Source of the DNA: Verrucomicrobiota bacterium
GTDB taxonomy: Bacteria > Verrucomicrobiota > Verrucomicrobiia > Limisphaerales > UBA11320
Reading direction: 5' to 3'
DNA length: 64,000 bases
Assembly: GCA_016199985.1 (NCBI GenBank)
Contig: JACQFQ010000030.1
Coordinates: 62,001 to 126,000, forward strand
Every line of letters begins with the position of its first letter. The first letter of the stretch is position 1. The notes below the pieces were generated by a model. It was not told where the DNA came from. It did no database searches and saw only the letters and a program-made list of their open reading frames with translations. Below are positions 27,619-36,026 of this stretch, piece by piece. Made by a program: the position numbers and the translations under genes.

Positions 27619-28389
27619 ATGGCCGGCCCCCCCCACGGCATCACCACCCGGGATCTCTGTCTTTGGTACGCGAAGTTTCAGGCGCTGAAGAACATCACCG
27701 TCCGGATACGACACGGAATCATCACCTCCCTGATCGGCCCCAGCGGCTGCGGCAAGACGACCTTCCTTCGTTGCCTCAACCGCGTGAACGAGCGCTACGG
27801 GTATGTCACCACTCAGGGAGAGATCCAGATTCATGGAAAGAACATCTATGACGCCGACGTCTCGCTGATCGAGCTGCGAAAGCAGGTGGGCATGGTCTTC
27901 CAGCGGCCCAATCCGCTTCCGATCTCCATCTACGAGAACGTGGTTTTTGGGTTGCGCATTCACAACGAGAAGAAAGCTTCCCGGAGCGAGTTGGACGCGG
28001 CGGTGGAGAAGTCGCTGACCGAGGTCGGCCTGTGGAACGATCTCAAGGACCGCCTGCAGGCGAGGGCCACCAGCCTTCAGCTGGAGCAGCAGCAAAAGCT
28101 GTGCATCGCCCGGCTGCTCCCCCTCAAGCCCGACCTCATCCTGATGGACGAGCCCTGCAGCTCCCTCGACGTCGAAGGCACCCGGGCGATCGAGGAGCTC
28201 ATGCGCGAGCTTCGCGGTCGCTACACGATCGTGATCGTGACCCACAACATGGCCCAGGCTCGGCGCGCCAGCGATGAATGCATCTTCATGCTTCTGGGCG
28301 AGCTGGTGGAGCACTCCCGAACCGAGGACCTGTTTCTCTCGCCCAAGGACTCCAAGACCGCCGATTACATCGAAGGCCGATACGGGTAG
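27619..28389 (+). CDS. pstB: Phosphate ABC transporter ATPase, catalytic-site subunit (PstB2)
   Basis: PstB-like ATPase of 256 residues. Walker A GPSGCGKTT (39-47), Q-loop GMVFQRPNPLP, Walker B LILMDEPCSSLD and H-loop VIVTHNMAQARR are intact. The ABC signature, normally LSGGQQQRLCIAR, reads LQLEQQQKLCIAR, so the Ser-Gly-Gly that grips ATP gamma-phosphate is lost. With PstB1 it should form a heterodimer having one canonical site (PstB2 Walker motifs plus PstB1 signature) and one degenerate site. The start at 27619 is supported by an AGGAGGGG site. Last gene of the phosphate operon; no terminator seen. Confidence 0.94.
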   Translation: MAGPPHGITTRDLCLWYAKFQALKNITVRIRHGIITSLIGPSGCGKTTFLRCLNRVNERYGYVTTQGEIQIHGKNIYDADVSLIELRKQVGMVFQRPNPLPISIYENVVFGLRIHNEKKASRSELDAAVEKSLTEVGLWNDLKDRLQARATSLQLEQQQKLCIARLLPLKPDLILMDEPCSSLDVEGTRAIEELMRELRGRYTIVIVTHNMAQARRASDECIFMLLGELVEHSRTEDLFLSPKDSKTADYIEGRYG

Positions 28390-28426
28390 CTCGGATGCCC
28401 CGCGCTCCATGAGATTGTTCGCGGGC

Positions 28427-30775
28427 TCAGCGGGCGGGCCAGCTCAGGTGGCGTTGCAGAAAGTCGAAGGTTCCCTTGCCGTTGATGGCGTGAGGTCCGT
28501 TGAAGAACTCGATCTCCGCGCGCTCCGGAATCCCCAGCTTCACGTAGAGCCGACGAACACGCGCGAACTCGTGCGCCACCCACTCGTCCGGCGCCACGCC
28601 GTCGTCGTGTCCCCTCTCCACCATGAACGGCCTGGGCGCGATGAGCGCCGCCATCTCCGCGTAGCTGAGGGTATGCCCCATATTCCATTCCGGCATCTCA
28701 TACTCGTTCGTGAAGAGATAGCTGTAGGCGGCGTCGGTCGTCGCGTTCTTGCGGATCCATTCGTTGAAGTCGGCGGAGCAGATGGAAAGACAGTAGCCGT
28801 CGAGGAGCGCGGGAACGCGCATCGCCGTCTTGCCTCCATAGCTGATTCCATAAAAGCCGATGCGGCCGGCGTCCACGAAAGGTTGAGCGCCCAACCATTC
28901 CAGGATTCGCGCGTGCTGCGCGACGATGACGGAGAACAGGGAGCGTTGAAGCGGATTCGCCTTGCGCTGCAACACCCGGAATTGATCGTGACCCCGATAA
29001 GGATTGTGCGGGGAGAAAACAACGAATCCCCTGCGCGCCAGCTGGGAGGCGAACGCTTTGTAGCCTCGGTATGGGTCCGACTTGGGATCTTCGATCACGG
29101 GATCCCAGGGGAGTCCCTCCAGCCCATGCTGACAGACCACCACCGGGCGATGCTCGCCCGGTTTCAGGTCCGTCGGGAGCAGCAGCGCTCCCCACGCGAA
29201 CACATCCGGCCAGACATCCAATGTCACGTCGTAGGCCGTCCAGTTCGCGTTGGACTCGATCAGGCGGCTGCGGGGACGCGCGGGCTGGGTTGCCGCCGGG
29301 AAGCGCCCGATCACCGTGTCCCAAAGCTCCTCGCGAAACGGGCGAGTCGTCTCTTTCCACGCGGTCGCGTCCCGCAGAGGAACGGCTTTCAAGAAATGGC
29401 GATCGCGCGCGGACTCCGATTCGCGCATCAACCGCTGCGTGTGCTGGACGAGCTCGTCGAGCTGCGCCCTCTGCCGCTGCCCGGAGTCGAATTCGCGTCG
29501 CGCGTCCACCGGAGCGGTCCCGGGTTCGGCCAGCGATCCGTCCAGCGCGCCCAGGGCCTCGAGAAACAGGGTCATTGTCTTGTCGGAGCCAAAGGCCACC
29601 GTTGAGCCCTCGCTCCCGTTGACCAGTTGAATCCACCGCCCGGCCCATGGCGCCGACATCAGCTTCCCGGCGCGACCGACCTCCGCTTCCATCGTGGCGA
29701 ACTGGGGCGTCTGCCCGGCGCCGGGCGCGGCGCCGGAGCGGCCGTCGTGAGGCGGCGGCGGACCCGGGATGCCGGGCGATTCGCTGTGCTCCACGATCAA
29801 TGCGCGAGGCGCCACAAGGCTTGCGATCTCGGCGTCGCCGAACTCGCGTAGAAGCCCGAACACATTGTGATAGATGGGCTCGGACCAAACCTTCTGTCGC
29901 GAGTCGAAGTAACCGCTCACAACCGTCGCGTGAATGCGATCATCCAATGCCGCCGCATGCAGCGCCAGCAGGCCCCCCTCCGCGTATCCGACAACGCCGA
30001 TCTTCACCGGCGGACCTTGCGCGTTCTGCTTCTCGAACCAGTCGACGCCGGCGAGGATTTTTTGCGCCTCGTAGCCGATGACGTGGCGTCCGAGCTCGAA
30101 CGCCTGGCGATACAGCCATTCCCGATGCGGCTGATTGGTGAAACGATTCAGGCGTGAGCTGCCCGAAAACGTGTCCGAGCGGCTGATCAGCACGGGGACC
30201 AGCACCTGGCAGCCGGACTCGGCAAGCCTGCGGGCGAACTGCGACCGGGGATCCACGCCCGCCGCAAGCCCGAAGAGCATCTCGGGAGTCTGATCGGCGT
30301 CGGACAGCGCCACCACCCGGGCGCGAATCGGCGTCTTGGGCTCCGCCACCAGTCCCTCCGCCCACACGTCTTCGAACACGGGCCATCTCACGGCCCAGAT
30401 GCGGATGCGGTCGGTCTCAGCCACCAAGGCGGGGTCGCGCGTGGAGCTGACGTAGGAGAGCGATCGGAAGGGAACCCTGGCGTCGACCGCCCCGATGGCG
30501 TTGCGGAGATGATCCCGCTGCGGCGCCACGGAGCGGAGGTAAGCGCCCGCCGATGTCATGTCCCGCCGCCACAGCGACGCGCGCCGCTCGATGGAGCGAT
30601 CGATCTCGCGCATCAGGAATCGGTCGATGCCCGCAACCATCGCGGCCGAACGATCCTCATCGGAGGCGAGAAGCTCAGTCCCCTCGAGCGTCGGAGCCGC
30701 GGCGGCGCGCAAGGAGGGGCCATGCGACAGAAGCAAGCAGGCAAGGCAGGACGAGATCCATTTCATGAGAGGCAT
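28427..30775 (-). CDS. Exported double-domain alpha/beta hydrolase
   Basis: A 782-residue exported protein with a signal peptide (MKWISSCLACLLLSHGPSLR). Two hydrolase-like halves are visible. In the first the nucleophile elbow reads GYAEGG (about residues 264-269), so the Ser is missing. In the second the elbow GISYGG (about 644-649) is intact, with a probable acid near HDDGVAPDEW and a His in FNGPHAINGKG. It resembles the acetyl-xylan-esterase/dienelactone-hydrolase-like exported proteins common in planctomycetes and verrucomicrobia; the substrate is unknown. It lies 50 bp downstream of the cytochrome-porin gene on the same strand and may be transcribed with it. Confidence 0.85.
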   Translation of the reverse strand: MPLMKWISSCLACLLLSHGPSLRAAAAPTLEGTELLASDEDRSAAMVAGIDRFLMREIDRSIERRASLWRRDMTSAGAYLRSVAPQRDHLRNAIGAVDARVPFRSLSYVSSTRDPALVAETDRIRIWAVRWPVFEDVWAEGLVAEPKTPIRARVVALSDADQTPEMLFGLAAGVDPRSQFARRLAESGCQVLVPVLISRSDTFSGSSRLNRFTNQPHREWLYRQAFELGRHVIGYEAQKILAGVDWFEKQNAQGPPVKIGVVGYAEGGLLALHAAALDDRIHATVVSGYFDSRQKVWSEPIYHNVFGLLREFGDAEIASLVAPRALIVEHSESPGIPGPPPPHDGRSGAAPGAGQTPQFATMEAEVGRAGKLMSAPWAGRWIQLVNGSEGSTVAFGSDKTMTLFLEALGALDGSLAEPGTAPVDARREFDSGQRQRAQLDELVQHTQRLMRESESARDRHFLKAVPLRDATAWKETTRPFREELWDTVIGRFPAATQPARPRSRLIESNANWTAYDVTLDVWPDVFAWGALLLPTDLKPGEHRPVVVCQHGLEGLPWDPVIEDPKSDPYRGYKAFASQLARRGFVVFSPHNPYRGHDQFRVLQRKANPLQRSLFSVIVAQHARILEWLGAQPFVDAGRIGFYGISYGGKTAMRVPALLDGYCLSICSADFNEWIRKNATTDAAYSYLFTNEYEMPEWNMGHTLSYAEMAALIAPRPFMVERGHDDGVAPDEWVAHEFARVRRLYVKLGIPERAEIEFFNGPHAINGKGTFDFLQRHLSWPAR

Positions 30776-30825
30776 TGCGGTTGCTCGAATGCCTACGCCT
30801 GAGGCCCGCGCGGGTCGAGGCCAAA

Positions 30826-33219
30826 TCAGGGCATCTTCACGTTGAAGGAGAGGAACACGGCGTGCGCGACGTAGTTGTTGAACCCGCCCGTGTTTTTCTC
30901 GTCGTAGTGGTAGAAGCCGTACTGCAGCCGTGTGGTGACGTTCTTGCGGAAGCGCCAGGTGACGCCGCCCTGCGCTCCATGCAGCTCGTAATCGAGCCCC
31001 AGGGGCAGTCCCTCCGCGATATTCGCCTGGCCATAATCGGCGCGCGACCAGTTGTAGCTGCCCGTCAGGTCCGTGGTCGGGCTCAACGCGTAGGTCGCGC
31101 TCGAGACCACCGAATACATATTCCCGCGATAGGGGACGACCGACGCGATATCGCTCTGCTCGGTGGTGGTGCGCGTGTGGCGATATGTTGCGGTCTCCTG
31201 GAGGCTCAGGCGCGTCCAGGGGTGAATCGAAGCTCCGACGCTGTAGCTGTGCGCGTCCTGCTTCCCGCTAAACTGCCCGCCTCCGGGAACGCCGGTGACG
31301 GGCTCGGCATCCGTGCCCGTCCAGTAGTCGCTGTCCGTCCACTTATACGTGAATGTCGCGCGAATCCAGGAGGCGAGCTTAAAGGTCGCGTGCCCCTCGA
31401 CTTCGTCCGTGGCCGTCTCCCGCTCCCTGATGAACGCCGGATAGCCCGCCGAGCCGTAGAACGGCCCGTTGTCGAGGCGGGTGGTGTAATGATCCGCGTA
31501 GTCGCGATGTCGAAAGTGGCCGCCGAAGCTCACGCGCGGAACCGGACTCGCGCTGAAGCCGGCGCGCCAGTCCTTCAGGTCCGAATGAACGCCGCTGTCG
31601 CGGTCCGCCACAAAGTAATAGGACGCGCCCGCAAGGCTTTGAAAAAGATCCATCGTCTCCTGCCGCATCCGCGCCTCGGCGAAGAGCACTGTGGAGGGAA
31701 TACGCGTGAAGCGAAGGGCGACGCTCTCCTGAACGGAGGTCTTGTCGTAGTTCCCCGCGACGGCGTCGATCTCGCCGGTGGTGGCGAACGGCGCCACGTT
31801 CAGCAGCTGTTGTCCAAAGCCGCGTTGGCCCGTCCACTCGCTCTGCGCTCCCGCCACCAATGAAAGGCCTTCCCAGGGGCCGAGCAAGAAGTTGGCGTTG
31901 GCCATATGGGTTTCGCGATCGAGGACAATGTCGTAGCCCGAAATGTTTCCATTGAGCGGGAATCCACTGTCCGCGTAATAGTTTCCGACAAGGCCAACCG
32001 CGCTGTCGCCTCGCAGGCGGCTGTAGAGATAGCCCGCTGACGCGAACAGCCAGCTCTTCAGCTGCTTTTCCAATTGCAGGGCGTTCGCCCCATGGAAGTG
32101 GCTGGCCGTTTCCGTGAGGGTCGTGGCCTCGAACGCGCCGGAGCCTAGGTTGAAGAGCTGCGTCTGATGGTCGCTGTTGACGTGATAGAACTCTCCTCGA
32201 AACTGGTCCTGCAGCCGCCACCCTTCCCAGGTGTGATCGAGATCGAACCGAAGAATGTGCGTTTGCTCGCGCAGCGACTTATAGGCGGGGTAGACCGAGC
32301 GGCCGGTTGTGGTGGGATCCTCGGTGTTCCCCCAGTTGAGCATGCCCTTCTCGCCATCGCGGTATTGATACTCATAGCCGAGCGTCATCACCGGCCAATG
32401 GGGACGATTGAGCGTGAGGTCGAACCAGGCGCGCCCCGAATCCAGATACAGGGCCCTATCCAGGTTGGGAGACTGGGTCGCGAGGCCGGGATGGTATCCG
32501 CCCTGGTCTGAGAAGTATTTGCGGGCCTGCTCCCATCCAAACTTGACGGAGCCCAGCTTGGGCTTCGTCAACTCGAGGCTGATGTGGTAGTCGTCGCGAA
32601 GAATCCTCGCGTGCGCCTTAAACCGGCTCTCGTCCGGCAGGCGCTCCGTGAAATCCAGGCTCTGAATGCCCCCGTTGACGCCCTGAGGCATCCAAAAGTG
32701 CTCCCGGAACTTCGCCTCGTTCCCCTTCACTCCCACGCCGCCGAAGATCGTGGTGACATCGAGATCGTAGGGCGGGGCTTTCGCGGTCGCGCCCCAAACG
32801 ACGCCCTGATCGATCCATGCGCGCAGCAGCGACACTTGTTCGGTTGTCAACGGATCGCCCTTGCCCGCGGGCGGCATTTCCATGTCGGAAACCAAACGCG
32901 CGACGTAATGAATCAGGGCGCTTTGATCGCTCTTGCCGGGCACGATCGCGACTCCATTGTCGCCGCCCTTCAAGGCCGCTTCTCTTGAATCGAGACGAAA
33001 CCCGCTCTTGGGTTTCTCGGGGCCGTGGCACCGGAAGCAGGAACGCTCGAACAGCGGGCGGATATCGCGGTCAAAGTCGATCGGCTTCGCGGATGGAGGA
33101 GGCAGCTTCGACACGTCCACCGTGGCGGCCGTGGCGGCCGTGGCGGCAAGGGACGCGCCGCCGAGACCCGCCAACAGGCCCGCTCCGAAGCCGTGTCGCC
33201 TGAAGAACCTGGTTCGCAT
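30826..33219 (-). CDS. Monoheme cytochrome c fused to MtrB/PioB-like outer-membrane barrel
   Basis: A 797-residue exported protein. After a signal peptide (about 1-33) comes a planctomycete-type cytochrome c domain with the heme motif CFRCH at 61-65 and a likely axial Met in MPP at 115 (DIRPLF..SCFRCHGPEKPKSGFRLDS, PGKSDQSALIHYV). From about residue 150 to the end the sequence is built of alternating aromatic/polar beta strands typical of a large outer-membrane barrel, like MtrB/PioB porins, which sheath a multiheme cytochrome. The upstream gene (27 bp away) encodes just such a cytochrome. A heme domain joined to the barrel would place an extra redox centre at its periplasmic mouth. Barrel assignment is from pattern, not alignment. 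Confidence 0.85.
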   Translation of the reverse strand: MRTRFFRRHGFGAGLLAGLGGASLAATAATAATVDVSKLPPPSAKPIDFDRDIRPLFERSCFRCHGPEKPKSGFRLDSREAALKGGDNGVAIVPGKSDQSALIHYVARLVSDMEMPPAGKGDPLTTEQVSLLRAWIDQGVVWGATAKAPPYDLDVTTIFGGVGVKGNEAKFREHFWMPQGVNGGIQSLDFTERLPDESRFKAHARILRDDYHISLELTKPKLGSVKFGWEQARKYFSDQGGYHPGLATQSPNLDRALYLDSGRAWFDLTLNRPHWPVMTLGYEYQYRDGEKGMLNWGNTEDPTTTGRSVYPAYKSLREQTHILRFDLDHTWEGWRLQDQFRGEFYHVNSDHQTQLFNLGSGAFEATTLTETASHFHGANALQLEKQLKSWLFASAGYLYSRLRGDSAVGLVGNYYADSGFPLNGNISGYDIVLDRETHMANANFLLGPWEGLSLVAGAQSEWTGQRGFGQQLLNVAPFATTGEIDAVAGNYDKTSVQESVALRFTRIPSTVLFAEARMRQETMDLFQSLAGASYYFVADRDSGVHSDLKDWRAGFSASPVPRVSFGGHFRHRDYADHYTTRLDNGPFYGSAGYPAFIRERETATDEVEGHATFKLASWIRATFTYKWTDSDYWTGTDAEPVTGVPGGGQFSGKQDAHSYSVGASIHPWTRLSLQETATYRHTRTTTEQSDIASVVPYRGNMYSVVSSATYALSPTTDLTGSYNWSRADYGQANIAEGLPLGLDYELHGAQGGVTWRFRKNVTTRLQYGFYHYDEKNTGGFNNYVAHAVFLSFNVKMP

Positions 33220-33246
33220 TGAGGGATGGAGTGAAGGGTTGGCGGG

Positions 33247-34050
33247 CTAGTAGAGGAACCGGGGATGCACTTGCGATCCATGGACAGCCGCGTGGCAGCC
33301 AGCGCTCCAGCAGCCGCCCAGCCGCAGATTTGCCGTGTGATCCCACTTGCCGATGAAGATCTTGAGGCCCGCGGTTCCCGGCACGGGGATTTGGGCATGA
33401 CACTTGAGACACAGGTTGCTGTCGCGCTCAACAAGCATCTTGGCGTTGATGGAACCGTGAGGGCTGTGACAAACGGTGCACCCTTCGCGCATCGCCTCGT
33501 GCTCGAAGACGTGGGGGCGCGTCTGCTCGCGATGGCAAGTGGCGCAGGACTCGTTGACCCGCGCCATCGCAAGGCCCGAGGTCGCGGGCTTCATGATGTC
33601 GAGTCCGTGCGGGTCGTGGCACTGGACGCAATTCATTCTCCCTTCGGGCAGCGGATGGTGCTGGGGAAGGTTGAACTCGGTTCGGACCTGAAGGTGACAT
33701 TCGTAGCAGGCCTCGGGCTTGTTGCCCGGATTCACTATGAATTTTCCGCGACCTCCGCCTCCTGCGACATGGAGGCTGCCCGGGCCGTGGCAGGATTCGC
33801 AACCATGGAGGTCGCCTCCCTTCCCCGCGATCACCTGAATCTGCGCATGGCGGCTCATGGCGAACGAGCGCGAGATGTTTGTGTGGCATTCGAAACAGGT
33901 CTTGTTTCCGACGAAGGAGGCTCCCTCAATATGCGGCGGCGCGACGACGGTTCGTTCGATCGTGCCGCACGAGCTGAGCAAGAGGAGGCAACCGCAGAGA
34001 GCCAGGAGCATCGCGCCGGCCAGCGCGTGTGGAGCTCGGGGCGGCGTCAT
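33247..34050 (-). CDS. Octaheme c-type cytochrome lipoprotein (MtrA/DmsE-like)
   Basis: A 267-residue lipoprotein (LLLLSSC, lipid Cys28). Seven CXXCH heme motifs begin at Cys 52, 84, 115, 141, 169, 191 and 214; an eighth site, CWSAGCH at 247-253, is a CX4CH variant. The spacing and accessory His residues (HHP, DPHG, SPHGS) resemble the MtrA/DmsE/PioA family that carries electrons through a porin, although those have ten hemes. The ATG at 34050 is chosen for its GGAGG site five bases upstream. It is the first gene of a leftward pair with the cytochrome-porin fusion. Donor and terminal acceptor are unknown; no outer-surface MtrC-type cytochrome is present. Confidence 0.92.
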   Translation of the reverse strand: MTPPRAPHALAGAMLLALCGCLLLLSSCGTIERTVVAPPHIEGASFVGNKTCFECHTNISRSFAMSRHAQIQVIAGKGGDLHGCESCHGPGSLHVAGGGGRGKFIVNPGNKPEACYECHLQVRTEFNLPQHHPLPEGRMNCVQCHDPHGLDIMKPATSGLAMARVNESCATCHREQTRPHVFEHEAMREGCTVCHSPHGSINAKMLVERDSNLCLKCHAQIPVPGTAGLKIFIGKWDHTANLRLGGCWSAGCHAAVHGSQVHPRFLY

Positions 34051-34463
34051 GCCATCCTCCGATCGAGAGGTTTCATCCGTGGTTGCGCGCAAGGCCTGTT
34101 CCGGTCAAGGAGGCGCGATGGGTGCATGCGGCGCAGAATGCGCAGGCTGATTTCGTCGGAGCAAGCGAGTTTTTCTGCGGGCTTTCCCGCAGAGGGCCGC
34201 TTGCGTCCTGGCGCGAAGTCCGACCGATCTGGACCGCGTCAGCCCTCGGGCGCATTGGCGTTCGACGCGCGATGGGATTCGGACAATGACTTTGGCGGGG
34301 CTCGCATTGCCCTCATCGCCCGTGGTGGAAGAGCGTTGGAGGGCGACTCCAGTCCATGACGCTTCGCGATTGGGAGGCGTGCGGCGCATGACAGCGGCCG
34401 CGCCGCGCCGTGTTGACACCTCCGTCCGCCCCCGGTACGGTCGCGGCGCTGTTTCGCCGATCT
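34051..34463. other. Divergent intergenic region with a hairpin
   Basis: 413 bp between the octaheme cytochrome (leftward) and fumarase (rightward). I see no credible gene. A perfect 8-bp hairpin TCTGCGGG-CTTT-CCCGCAGA lies at 34174-34193; its T-run is on the 5' side, so it is not a rightward terminator. Promoters of both neighbours must lie here, but I recognise no clear -35/-10 pair. Confidence 0.6.
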
Positions 34464-35342
34464 ATGCGCGCACTCGCTGATTCATTGCTCGAACTGATTC
34501 GCCGCACCTCCGCCGAGATTCCCGATGATGTGCGGCGGGCCATCCTCCGCTCCCTGGAGGACGAGAAAAAGGGCACGATCGCCGCGTCCGCGCTCAAGAT
34601 CATCGAGCGGAACATTCAGCTCGCTAAACAAAAGTCCCAGCCCATCTGCCAGGACACCGGCAGCATCCTCTTCTACGTCGACGCCCCGGTCGGATTCGAC
34701 CAGATCGCCTTCTCCGAGGTCGCGCGAAGCGCCGTGACGCTGGCGACGAAGAAGGGATTCCTCCGCCAGAATTCCGTGGACTCCCTCACCGGGAAAAACG
34801 ACGGAACGAATGTCGGACCGGGCGCGCCCGCCTTTCACTTTCATCAGCGTCGCTCCCCCGACATCCAGGTTCGCCTCGTGCTCAAGGGCGGCGGATGCGA
34901 GAACGTTGGCGCCCAGTATTCGCTGCCGTGCGAGTCGCTGCAGGCGAACCGCGACCTGGACGGATGCCGCAGGGCGATCCTCGACGCTGTGCTCCAGGCT
35001 CAAGGCAAGGGCTGCGGGCCGGGCATTCTGGGCGTGTGCATTGGCGGCGATCGCGCGACGGGATACGAGCTGTCGAAGACCCAATTCCTCAGAATGCTCG
35101 ACGATCGGAATCCGCACCCAGACCTGGATCGGCTGGAGCAAGATGTTCTCAAGACCGCGAACGAGCTGGGCATCGGCCCCATGGGCTTCGGTGGGAAGAC
35201 CACCCTGCTCGGGGTGAAGATCTGCGCCGCGAACCGGCTGCCCGCGTCGTTTTTTGTGAGCGTCAGCTACATGTGCTGGGCCTATCGTCGACAGGGATGC
35301 GACCTGGACGCCGAGGGCGCGATTTCACAATGGCTCTACTAA
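34464..35342 (+). CDS. Class I fumarate hydratase, alpha (N-terminal) subunit
   Basis: Iron-sulfur subunit of two-subunit fumarase (fumarate to malate), 292 residues. The ATG at 34464 gives MRALADSLLELIRRTS. Candidate [4Fe-4S] cysteines are in QPICQDTGS, GGGCENVGAQY and GILGVCIGGDR. GKNDGTNVGPGAPAFHF and GPMGFGGKTTLLGVK are family signatures. It is followed 34 bp later by the beta subunit. In some bacteria this pair is tartrate dehydratase; fumarase is favoured by the SER/NVGAQYSLP-type core but substrate choice cannot be proven from sequence. Confidence 0.92.
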   Translation: MRALADSLLELIRRTSAEIPDDVRRAILRSLEDEKKGTIAASALKIIERNIQLAKQKSQPICQDTGSILFYVDAPVGFDQIAFSEVARSAVTLATKKGFLRQNSVDSLTGKNDGTNVGPGAPAFHFHQRRSPDIQVRLVLKGGGCENVGAQYSLPCESLQANRDLDGCRRAILDAVLQAQGKGCGPGILGVCIGGDRATGYELSKTQFLRMLDDRNPHPDLDRLEQDVLKTANELGIGPMGFGGKTTLLGVKICAANRLPASFFVSVSYMCWAYRRQGCDLDAEGAISQWLY

Positions 35343-35376
35343 CCTCAACCCGAACCCATTTCTCGAGGACTTCGCC

Positions 35377-35952
35377 ATGATTCATCTCACGCCCCCCTTC
35401 ACGGAAGAGAAGATCCGGGCTCTCAAAGTCGGCGACGAGGTCGAGATCAGCGGCGTGCTCTACACCGGGCGCGACGCGGTTCACAAATACCTGTATGAAG
35501 GCGGCGCGCTGCCGCAAGAGGTCAACCTGCGCGACGGCATCCTGTACCATTGCGGGCCCGTGGTGATGCGCGACGAGCAGGGCGGATGGAAGGTGACCGC
35601 GGCGGGTCCCACGACATCGATCCGCGAGGAGCCCTACCAGTGGCGGATCATCCGCGATTTCGGCCTGCGCGGAGTCATCGGCAAGGGCGGCATGGAAGGC
35701 AAGACCCTGAAGGCGTGCCAGGAACATGGCTGCGTTTACTTTCACGCCGTCGGCGGCGCGGCGCAGGTTCTCGCGGAATGCGTCCGCAAAGTCCGGAACG
35801 TTCACCTGCTCGAAAAGTTCGGCGCGCCTGAAGCCATCTGGGAGTTCGAGACGGAGCGTTTTCCCGTGGTGGTGACGATGGACTCGCACGGAGTCTCCAT
35901 GCATGACACCATCTACCAATCCAGCCAGAAGGCTCTCGCCTCCCGACTTTAA
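35377..35952 (+). CDS. Class I fumarate hydratase, beta (C-terminal) subunit
   Basis: Partner of the preceding gene, 191 residues, with the family core LKVGDEVEISGVLYTGRDAV, GPTTSIREEPYQ, GVIGKGGME and FGAPEAIWEFE. Gene order alpha-beta and short spacing are as expected for a two-subunit class I enzyme. It continues the TCA step after sdhCAB. Confidence 0.94.
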   Translation: MIHLTPPFTEEKIRALKVGDEVEISGVLYTGRDAVHKYLYEGGALPQEVNLRDGILYHCGPVVMRDEQGGWKVTAAGPTTSIREEPYQWRIIRDFGLRGVIGKGGMEGKTLKACQEHGCVYFHAVGGAAQVLAECVRKVRNVHLLEKFGAPEAIWEFETERFPVVVTMDSHGVSMHDTIYQSSQKALASRL

Positions 35953-36026
35953 TGGGGCGCATCGCCTTCGACCGACCTCGCGGACCTCGCGGCGGGCCCG
36001 TCCTCTCCTTTGCTCCTTCCTGACTC

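Noticed and set aside
34174-34193. Perfect hairpin considered as a terminator
   Set aside because: The T-run lies before the stem on the + strand and becomes an A-run after it on the - strand, so it fits neither direction.
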